DNA of 64,000 nucleotides, taken from assembly GCF_038246755.1 (NCBI RefSeq), contig NZ_CP134706.1:2108001-2172000 (forward strand), in the 5' to 3' direction. The position numbers and the translations under genes are program-made. The notes beneath the pieces are model-generated. The model worked only from the letters and a program-made list of their open reading frames with translations, ran no database searches and was not told where the DNA came from. The first letter of the stretch is position 1; every line of letters begins with the position of its first letter. Positions 36,915 through 44,234 of this stretch are shown piece by piece. This stretch comes from Micromonospora sp. FIMYZ51 (GTDB taxonomy: Bacteria; Actinomycetota; Actinomycetes; Mycobacteriales; Micromonosporaceae).

Positions 36915-37156
36915 GCCGGCACCGCCAGTCGGGGCGACGCCGGGACCGCGCCGGACGGCGACTGCGGCGGTGCCGGCACCGCCGCCGACGGCTGGTGGCC
37001 GTCCGGATGGGCCAGCAACCACTCCCACAGCTCCACCGGCTCCTCGGCGGTCCGTTCGGCACCGCAGTGGCAGATCCCGCGCAGCGTGTCGGTGCCCGGC
37101 AGCCAGTGGATCCGGTAGATCCGGTCACCGGTGAGCATGCTGGTCGGGGCGGTCAC
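36911..37156 (-). CDS. Small CxC protein wedged between oxygenase and reductase genes
   Basis: 81 aa from GTG 37156, overlapping the oxygenase stop by 4 bp and the reductase start by 4 bp. It contains RIYRIHWLPG, GICHCGAERTAEEPVELWEWLLAHPDGH, then a Pro/Ala-rich tail. One Cys-His-Cys (CHC) might bind metal. No named family is recognised. The double coupling makes a role in the Rieske system likely (assembly, electron transfer or stability). Confidence 0.7.
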   Translation of the reverse strand: MTAPTSMLTGDRIYRIHWLPGTDTLRGICHCGAERTAEEPVELWEWLLAHPDGHQPSAAVPAPPQSPSGAVPASPRLAVPA

Positions 37157-38196
37157 CGGGCCGCTCCCACCGATCCCGGCTCGATCAACCGGGCCAGCAA
37201 CCGCCGGGCGGCCAGCCCGCCGGTGTCGATGTTGATGCTGAGTTCCTGGTACTTCTCCGGCTCGGAGGCGATCACCTGCTCCAGGATGTTCAGCGCCGTC
37301 ACGTCCTGCATCACCACGGTGTGGTTGCTGTTGTGCAGGTACTCGCTTACCGACTCGTCGTCGATCGCGAAGTCGCGGGCCACCGCCCAGAAGTCGTAGG
37401 TGGTGTGCTCGGTCGACGGGGTGATCGCGTACACGATCTCGGCGTGGAAGGCGTCGCTGTCCGGACCCTCCGCCGGCGGATAGACGCCCTGCGGTGCGAT
37501 CCGGCTGTGCAGCAGGTAGAGGCAGGGCGGGTGGTACTCGATGTCCTGCCAGCGGGTGATCCGGCCCTGGATGCCGGTCGAACGCGCGTAGAAGGGCGGG
37601 CACTCCGCGTCGTCCATGTGTCGGCTGACGTAGACGATGCCGCGCTCCTCGTCCACCTCGGTGGTGATCGGCGTGTTCGCCACCTCCGGCGTGCCGATGT
37701 AGCCACCGTGCAGATAGGTCTCGTGGGACAGGTCCATGAGGTTGTCCACGAGCAGTTCGTAGCGCGCGTTCAGCGGTGCCATCCCGCGTACCACCGCGTA
37801 CGACGGGTCGGCCAGCCACGGTGCCCGGGGGATGGTGGTGGGGTCGGCCAGGTTCTTGTCGCCGATGAAGACCCAGATGAAGGAATCCTGTTCCACCACC
37901 GGGTACGCGGCCACCCGGGCGGTACGCGGGATGCGCTGCTGCCCGGGGACGAAGACGCAGCTGCCCGTCGGGTCGTAGGTGAAGCCGTGGTAACCGCAGA
38001 CGATGGTGTCGCCGTCGAGCCGGCTCTCGGAGAGCGGATAGCGGCGATGTACGCACCGGTCCGCGAGCGCGACCGGCGCACCCGACTCGGTCCGGTAGAG
38101 CACCAGCGGCTCACCCAGCACCGTGCGGGCGAGCAACTCGCGCCCGACCTCGCTGCCGTAGGCCGCCACATACCACTGATCACGTGCGAAGGCCAT
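37153..38196 (-). CDS. Rieske ring-hydroxylating oxygenase alpha subunit (VanA-like)
   Basis: 347 aa. Rieske 2Fe-2S ligands Cys48, His50, Cys67 and His70. The mononuclear iron motif region is DNLMDLSHETYLHGG (two His plus a downstream Asp). Length and motif layout fit the vanillate demethylase/phthalate 4,5-dioxygenase group. It likely hydroxylates or O-demethylates an aromatic or alicyclic acid; the substrate is unknown. First gene of the operon. Confidence 0.92.
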   Translation of the reverse strand: MAFARDQWYVAAYGSEVGRELLARTVLGEPLVLYRTESGAPVALADRCVHRRYPLSESRLDGDTIVCGYHGFTYDPTGSCVFVPGQQRIPRTARVAAYPVVEQDSFIWVFIGDKNLADPTTIPRAPWLADPSYAVVRGMAPLNARYELLVDNLMDLSHETYLHGGYIGTPEVANTPITTEVDEERGIVYVSRHMDDAECPPFYARSTGIQGRITRWQDIEYHPPCLYLLHSRIAPQGVYPPAEGPDSDAFHAEIVYAITPSTEHTTYDFWAVARDFAIDDESVSEYLHNSNHTVVMQDVTALNILEQVIASEPEKYQELSINIDTGGLAARRLLARLIEPGSVGAAR

Positions 38197-38271
38197 CCGA
38201 CCGAACCTCCAGAGGGTGGGCGAGGGTGTCGTCGCATCATCGCGTGCGGACGCCGGTGGCGGGAGTCACGT

Positions 38272-38286
38272 TTTCATTGAGTGAAA
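38272..38286. promoter_or_regulatory. Inverted repeat TTTCA-N5-TGAAA, candidate IclR operator
   Basis: The 15-bp palindromic site (TTTCATTGAGTGAAA) lies 76 bp upstream of the Rieske start codon. Its size matches IclR-family operators, and the IclR gene is in the same operon. Confidence 0.45.
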
Positions 38287-38308
38287 GTCGGGCCGCCGTG
38301 GCTGCTCC

Positions 38309-38878
38309 TCAGAGTTGGTCGGCGACCCACCCGGCGAGCCGTCGGGCGCAGTCGTCCACCGACTGCTGCCAGGTCCGGTCGGCACCGGCTCCAGCCTCGT
38401 CGCTGACCTGCTTGACCAGGCGGACCGGTACGCCGAACCGGCGCGCCGTCGAGGCCACCGCGTAGCCCTCCATGTCCACCAGTTGGGCTCGGGCGGCCAG
38501 CGCGGCGCGGGCCCGGTCGTCGGCGATGAACTGGTCGCCGGTGGCGAGCACCGGGCCGTCGCCGGCAAGCGCCAGCGGTGCCCCGACGGTCTGCCCGGTC
38601 AGCCGGTGGATGAACTCGGTGTCCAGGTCGTGTTGGATGACGCTGCCCACCTCGTGGGTGCCCGTCCAACCGGATTGCAGCGCGCCGGCCGTGCCGAGGT
38701 TGACCACCGCCGCCGGCAGCGCGCCCCGGGCCAGCACCGTCGCGACGGCGGCGGTGGCGTTTACCTTTCCCATGCCGGTGAGCAGGACCGGGAGCCGCGG
38801 ATCGAGGTGGGCGGCCTCCTCCGCGAGCGCCAGGACGAGCAACGGACGGTCCGGGCTGATCGTGCCGCGTAGCTGCAT
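38309..38878 (-). CDS. Nucleosidase (MTA/SAH nucleosidase-like phosphorylase superfamily)
   Basis: 189 aa. Motifs LPVLLTGMGKVNATAAVATVLARG, VVNLGTAGALQ, and VDMEGYAVA (with the ribose-binding Glu) and a VRLVKQVSDEA region (catalytic Asp). It is close to the Pfs/MtnN fold but about 40 residues shorter. It probably hydrolyses a nucleoside N-glycosidic bond. Confidence 0.85.
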   Translation of the reverse strand: MQLRGTISPDRPLLVLALAEEAAHLDPRLPVLLTGMGKVNATAAVATVLARGALPAAVVNLGTAGALQSGWTGTHEVGSVIQHDLDTEFIHRLTGQTVGAPLALAGDGPVLATGDQFIADDRARAALAARAQLVDMEGYAVASTARRFGVPVRLVKQVSDEAGAGADRTWQQSVDDCARRLAGWVADQL

Positions 38879-38917
38879 CGGGCGATGGTAGCGACCGCCG
38901 TCGGCGGCCCGGCGCGC

Positions 38918-39034
38918 CTACCGGGTGCTGAGCCCGAGGCTGATCGTCCTGGTCAGGGTGGCGTTGTCGTCGTCGCCGTCGAGTGACCAGATCATCGCCC
39001 CGCCCAGGCCGGTACGCCGGATGTACAGCTGAGC
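38918..39034 (-). pseudogene. C-terminal remnant of a GH18 chitinase
   Basis: The minus-strand frame ending at 38918 reads AQLYIRRTGLGGAMIWSLDGDD and closes LTRTISLGLSTR. This is the end of the GH18 barrel (conserved GLGGAMxWxxDGD). The catalytic DxxDxDxE part is absent and the homology stops at about 39034. The rest of the gene has been deleted. Confidence 0.65.
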
Positions 39035-39101
39035 TCTCCTGACCGGAGCCAGCCACATGGAGGATGGCGAGGGCGTTACCGGGTGGTAACGATGTCGTGT
39101 C

Positions 39102-39998
39102 ATGGACTCCGCCGTGACCCTGATCGGACTACCCGTCGCCCTCGGCATCATCATGCTCGGTCTGGGCCTCGGTCTGACCATCGCCGATTTCCGTCGGGTG
39201 GCCCGCCACCCCAGGGCCGCGGTCATCGCGCTGGCGTGCCAGGTCTTGCTGCTGCCCGCGCTCTGCTTCGGCCTGGTGCTCGCCTTCGACCTACCGCCGG
39301 AACTGGCCGTCGGGATGATGCTGCTGGCCGCCTCACCCGGTGGCACCACGGCCAACCTCTACAGTCACCTGTTCGGTGGGCACGTGGCCCTGAACATCAC
39401 CCTGACCGCTGTCAACTCGGTGCTCGCGGTCTTCACCCTGCCGATCGTGGTCAACCTGTCGGCGGCCCACTTCCTGGGTGACGCGAGAAGCATCGGTCTC
39501 CAGTTCGACAAGGTGCTCCAGGTCTTCGCCATCGTGCTCGTACCGGTCGCCATCGGCATGCTGATCCGGGCCCGGCTGCCCCGCGTCGCCGAGAGCCTGC
39601 ACCGTCCGGTGCGGATTCTCTCCGTCGTGGTGCTCGTCGCGGTGATCGCGGGGGCCGTGCTCGGCGAACGCGAGAACATCGCCGACTACTTCGTCTCGGT
39701 CGGCCTGGCCGTGCTCGCGTTCAACCTGCTCAGTCTCGCCATCGGGTACGGGGTGCCACGGCTGGCCGGGGTCGAGCCGAGCGCGGCCAAGGCGGCCGGA
39801 TTCGAGATCGGTATCCACAACAGCACGCTGGCGATCACGATCGCGCTCAGCCCGGCGCTGCTGGACAGCACGCAGATGGCCATCCCGGGCGCCGTCTACG
39901 GCATCGTCATGTTCTTCACCGCGGCGGCCTTCGGCTACCTGGTGAACCGCGTTGGTACCCGGTCCGCCGGCGCCGGGAACGGGGCGGCCACGACCTGA
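39102..39998 (+). CDS. BASS-family (bile acid:sodium symporter-like) transporter
   Basis: 298 aa with nine to ten hydrophobic helices. Family motifs include LLLAASPGGTTANLYSHL and, in the C-terminal repeat, AAKAAGFEIGIHNSTLAITIAL. BASS proteins carry organic anions with sodium; the substrate is unknown. The ATG at 39102 is accepted because it opens the first helix. Confidence 0.87.
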   Translation: MDSAVTLIGLPVALGIIMLGLGLGLTIADFRRVARHPRAAVIALACQVLLLPALCFGLVLAFDLPPELAVGMMLLAASPGGTTANLYSHLFGGHVALNITLTAVNSVLAVFTLPIVVNLSAAHFLGDARSIGLQFDKVLQVFAIVLVPVAIGMLIRARLPRVAESLHRPVRILSVVVLVAVIAGAVLGERENIADYFVSVGLAVLAFNLLSLAIGYGVPRLAGVEPSAAKAAGFEIGIHNSTLAITIALSPALLDSTQMAIPGAVYGIVMFFTAAAFGYLVNRVGTRSAGAGNGAATT

Positions 39999-40181
39999 GG
40001 CATCCGTCGAAGCGGGACCGCAGATACCCGGTCGTGCGGCGACCGGTGGCGTAGCCCGCCTGTGCAACGATCGTTGAGCGTCATGCCGGCTGGCCGGTCC
40101 GCCGACCGGTCCGCCGGCCGGACCACGCTTCGAGCCTACGGCTGGCCGCCGTCGCCCCACCTCGTACCCATGGAGAGCACG

Positions 40182-41558
40182 ATGTCCCTCGCGCCGGCCC
40201 GGGTCTTCGCCGAACTGAACGCGGTGCGCCCGCCCGCCCAGCAGTCCCCGGTGCTGGGCAAGGCCGTCGTGCTGGGCGGCAGCGTCGCGGGGTTGCTGGC
40301 TGCTCGGGTGCTGGCCGACCACGCGGAGTCCGTAGTGGTGATCGACCGGGACGACCTACGGGTGAACGGGCCCCGGCCGGGCGTGCCCCAGGGCACCCAA
40401 CTGCACGCGCTGCTGCCCGGTGGGTTCCTCCAGTTGGAGCAGCTCTTTCCGGGCTTCCGGGAGCGGGCCGTGGCGCAGGGCGCGGTCGAGGCGCCCCCGG
40501 CGGCCCGCCGCCACTACCTGGACGGCCGGCTCAAGGTGACGGTGCCGGACGACGCCGACAGCCTGGCCGGCAGCCGCCCGCTGCTGGAGGGGCTGATCCG
40601 TGCGCAGGTGCTTCGACTGCCGAACGTCAAGACGGTCACCGCCCGCGCCACGGGCCTGGTGTTCGACGGTGCGCTGACCACCGGGGTCCGGTACGACGTC
40701 GGTGGGGCGTCCGGTGTGGAGCACGCGGATCTCGTGGTGGACGCGATGGGCCGATCGAGTCGGCTCTCCGACTGGCTGGAGCAGGCCGGCTGGGAGCGGC
40801 CCGCGATGCGGCGGATGACGGTGCACCTGAACTACGCGACGGCCCTGTTCCGGCGGTCGGTGGCGAACCCGGAGCACGCCCTGGTCCTGGCGTTGAACAG
40901 CCCGCGCCTCTCGCCGGACGTGGCCGGGGCCGCCTTCTTCGCGATCGAGGGCGGACGCTGGATGGCGATGATGGCCGGTTACGCCGAGCACCGTCCCGGG
41001 CAGACCGCCGAGGACTTCGTCCGACGGATGCGGGAGCAGTTCCCGCCGGAGTTCGGGGCGGTGGCCGGTTGCGAGATGCTCGGCGAGGTCCGGACCTACC
41101 ACCATGCCGACAGCCGGCGGCGGGACTTCCACGCGCTGCGGAGGTTTCCCGCCGGACTGGTGCCCGTCGGCGACGCGGTCGCCTCGTTCAACCCGGTGTA
41201 CGGGCAGGGGATCACCGCGGCGGCCCTGCACGCGGCCTGCCTCTCGACCTACCTGCGCTCCGGGCCCGATCTCCGGCAGCCGGCGCGGGAATTCCTCGCC
41301 CGGCAACAGGTGGTGGTCGACGCCGCCTGGTCCCTGTCGACCTCCGCCGACCTGGCGCTGCCGCACGTGGCCGGTCCCTACCCGCGCGGCCATCGGCTCT
41401 CCAGTTGGGTCAGCCGGCAGATCGTCGCGGCGACCGTGACGGACGTGACCACCGCCCGGCGCTTCAACGACGTGGTCTCCCTGCGTGCCCACCCGAGTTC
41501 GCTGGCCCGGCCCCGGGTGCTGCTGGACGCCCTGCGGGCCAACCGCCGGGCCCGCTGA
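40182..41558 (+). CDS. FAD-dependent monooxygenase-like protein
   Basis: 458 aa from ATG 40182 (GGAGAG 5 bp upstream; ATG 40170 is an alternative). FAD site VVLGGSVAGLLAARVL, a DAMGR motif, and GDAVASFNPVYGQGITAAALHA near the C-terminus, typical of PHBH/squalene-type flavin oxygenases and halogenases. No halogenase WxWxIP motif was found. Substrate unknown. Confidence 0.86.
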   Translation: MSLAPARVFAELNAVRPPAQQSPVLGKAVVLGGSVAGLLAARVLADHAESVVVIDRDDLRVNGPRPGVPQGTQLHALLPGGFLQLEQLFPGFRERAVAQGAVEAPPAARRHYLDGRLKVTVPDDADSLAGSRPLLEGLIRAQVLRLPNVKTVTARATGLVFDGALTTGVRYDVGGASGVEHADLVVDAMGRSSRLSDWLEQAGWERPAMRRMTVHLNYATALFRRSVANPEHALVLALNSPRLSPDVAGAAFFAIEGGRWMAMMAGYAEHRPGQTAEDFVRRMREQFPPEFGAVAGCEMLGEVRTYHHADSRRRDFHALRRFPAGLVPVGDAVASFNPVYGQGITAAALHAACLSTYLRSGPDLRQPAREFLARQQVVVDAAWSLSTSADLALPHVAGPYPRGHRLSSWVSRQIVAATVTDVTTARRFNDVVSLRAHPSSLARPRVLLDALRANRRAR

Positions 41559-41627
41559 CGGTTGACCGTCGGGCGAGGCTGCCCTGCGCAGCCCGCACAC
41601 GTTCGTCAACGCTGGAAAGGAGGCCCC

Positions 41628-41723
41628 GTGCCGTACGTCTTCCTGCTGCTCGCCATCGCGGCCGAGGTCACCGGCACGAGCATCGGCGGTGTCGTGCTGC
41701 TCAACCTCCGCGGCGCGCACTGA
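41628..41723 (+). pseudogene. Internally deleted SMR multidrug-efflux gene (31 codons remain)
   Basis: GTG 41628 has an excellent SD (GGAAAGGAGG). The frame reads VPYVFLLLAIAAEVTGTS, the start of EmrE/SMR proteins, then directly IGGVVLLNLRGAH, the usual end of SMR proteins, then TGA. About 75 central residues, including helices 2-3, are lost, but the frame is kept. Glu13-equivalent (AAEVTGTS) remains. Either a relic or a surviving single-span micropeptide. Confidence 0.75.
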
Positions 41724-41779
41724 GCGCCGACCCGCCGTACCCGACCGGGTGATCGTCTGCGTCCTGTCGGCCAATATTG

Positions 41780-41794
41780 TTGCACTCATTGCAA
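41780..41794. promoter_or_regulatory. Inverted repeat TTGCA-N5-TGCAA before the CDF gene
   Basis: A perfect 5-bp repeat in an AT-rich island 49 bp upstream of the CDF start. Its form resembles ArsR/SmtB metal-sensor operators. No ArsR gene is adjacent. Confidence 0.5.
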
Positions 41795-41842
41795 TGTCAG
41801 CATACGTTGAGCGAGGGGGCGTCAGCGGGGGAGGGGCGTGCA

Positions 41843-42757
<915 letters not shown>

Positions 42758-42810
42758 CGATTTCGCCCGCTCCCGGGTCTTCCGTGCGCTGATCCACCCG
42801 ACCATCAGCT

Positions 42811-42832
42811 GGCTCTCAGGAACCTGACAGCC
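42811..42832. promoter_or_regulatory. 22-bp near-perfect palindrome between CDF and DsbA genes
   Basis: GGCTCTCAGG and CCTGACAGCC flank a central AA, with one mismatch. There is almost no loop, so an operator for the DsbA/VKOR pair is more likely than a terminator. Confidence 0.45.
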
Positions 42833-42878
42833 GGTCGGTACAGCATTGGCGGCACCCGCAGGGAAGGTTGGCACCCGA

Positions 42879-43547
42879 ATGACGAGGAATCTGCGACTGA
42901 CGCTGGCGATGATCCTGGTGGTGATCCTCGCCATGATCGGCTTGTTCGCCGTCAACCGCAACGGCGACCACACCGGGCGCGCCACGGGCGACGCCGGGCA
43001 GCCGGTCGACCCGGCCGTGCTGGTCCGCGCGGACAGCCACCGGCTCTCCACGGCCGCCGACGGCAAGGTCACCCTGGTGGAGTTCCTCGACTTCGAGTGC
43101 GAGGCGTGCGGCGCGGTCTACCCGGCGATCGAGGAGATCCGGGACAGCTACGGCGACCGGATCACCTTCGTCGTGCGGTACTTCCCGATCCCCAGCCACC
43201 CCAACGCGGAACTGGCCGCGCGGGCCGCGCAGGCCGCGGCCAACCAGGAGCGGTTCGCCGAGATGTACGCGACGCTCTTCGAGAACCAGGAGGCGTGGGG
43301 CCACCAGCGCACGCCGCAGACCGAGCGGTTCGTCGAGTACGCGCGCACCCTCGGCCTGGATGTCGACCGCTTCCAGCGGGACCTCGACGACCCCGCGACC
43401 GCCGCCCGGGTGGCCCGGGACCGGGCCGACGGCGAGACCGTGGGCGTGCGGGGCACCCCGACGTTCTTCCTCAACGGTCGGCAGCTGACCGAGGTCCGTA
43501 CCCAGGCAGACATGATCGCCGCCATCGACGCCGCGCTCGCCGCATGA
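42879..43547 (+). CDS. Membrane-anchored DsbA-like thiol oxidoreductase
   Basis: 222 aa from ATG 42879. One N-terminal membrane anchor (about 8-26). Thioredoxin-like domain with CEAC at 74-77 and cis-Pro in VRGTPTFFLNG. It oxidises or isomerises disulfides in exported proteins. It overlaps the VKOR gene by 4 bp; such pairs form the actinobacterial oxidative-folding system. Confidence 0.9.
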   Translation: MTRNLRLTLAMILVVILAMIGLFAVNRNGDHTGRATGDAGQPVDPAVLVRADSHRLSTAADGKVTLVEFLDFECEACGAVYPAIEEIRDSYGDRITFVVRYFPIPSHPNAELAARAAQAAANQERFAEMYATLFENQEAWGHQRTPQTERFVEYARTLGLDVDRFQRDLDDPATAARVARDRADGETVGVRGTPTFFLNGRQLTEVRTQADMIAAIDAALAA

Positions 43548-44161
43548 GCGCCGTCCTGGAGCGCAGCACCGGGGCCGCCGCACCGGCGGCGGGTTTCCTC
43601 GCCCGGGTCACCGCCTGGGTCCTCGCGGTGGGTGGTGGCGTCGGCCTGCTCGCCGCCGCCACCCTCACCGTCGAGAAGATCAACCTGCTGGCCGACCCGG
43701 ATTACGTGCCGACGTGCAGCATCAACCCGATCCTCTCCTGCGGATCGGTGATGAACACCCCGCAGGCCGCCGCCTTCGGCATCCCCAACCCGCTGCTCGG
43801 CATCGCCGGTTTCGCGGTGGTCACCACCCTCGGCGTCGTCCTGCTGGCCGGCGTACGGCTGCCCGGCTGGTTCTGGCTCGGCCTCCAGGCCGGTGCCACG
43901 TTCGGCGTGGTCTTCGTGCACTGGCTGATCTACCAGAGCCTCTACGTCATCGGCGCGCTCTGCCCGTACTGCATGGTGGTCTGGGTCGTCACCATCGCGA
44001 TCTTCCTCTACACCACGCTGCACAACCTCGAACGGTGGCGGCCGTCGTCGCGGCTGGCCGGGCTCGCCGGCTACCACAGCTTCCTCCTGGTCACCTGGTA
44101 CGTGGTGATCGGGCTCGCGATCCTGGTCCGCTTCTGGGACTACTGGTCCACCCTGCTCTGA
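43544..44161 (+). CDS. Vitamin K epoxide reductase (VKOR) family protein
   Basis: 205 aa. Five hydrophobic segments. Outer Cys pair in YVPTCSINPILSCGSVM and active-site CxxC in ALCPYCMVV. It reoxidises DsbA and passes electrons to menaquinone. The start ATGA overlaps the DsbA stop, so translation is coupled. Confidence 0.92.
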   Translation: MSAVLERSTGAAAPAAGFLARVTAWVLAVGGGVGLLAAATLTVEKINLLADPDYVPTCSINPILSCGSVMNTPQAAAFGIPNPLLGIAGFAVVTTLGVVLLAGVRLPGWFWLGLQAGATFGVVFVHWLIYQSLYVIGALCPYCMVVWVVTIAIFLYTTLHNLERWRPSSRLAGLAGYHSFLLVTWYVVIGLAILVRFWDYWSTLL

Positions 44162-44176
44162 CCCGGCCCTTTTCGA

Positions 44177-44224
44177 GATCTTGGTCCGCAAGCGCCCCCA
44201 GGAGGGCGTTCTCGGACCAAGATC
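44177..44224. terminator. 21-bp-arm palindrome, second member of the dispersed repeat family
   Basis: Arms 44177-44197 and 44204-44224, three imperfect pairs. It shares TCTTGGTCCG...ACCAAGA core and the AAGCGCCCC/GGGCG inner part with the palindrome at 8878-8928. It lies between the convergent VKOR and MgtA genes. Confidence 0.7.
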
Positions 44225-44234
44225 CACCTGGCTG

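Noticed and set aside
38309..38878. Truncated MTA/SAH nucleosidase pseudogene
   Set aside because: It is shorter than MtnN but retains the ribose-binding Glu region and the catalytic-Asp region in order, so it is treated as an intact short member.
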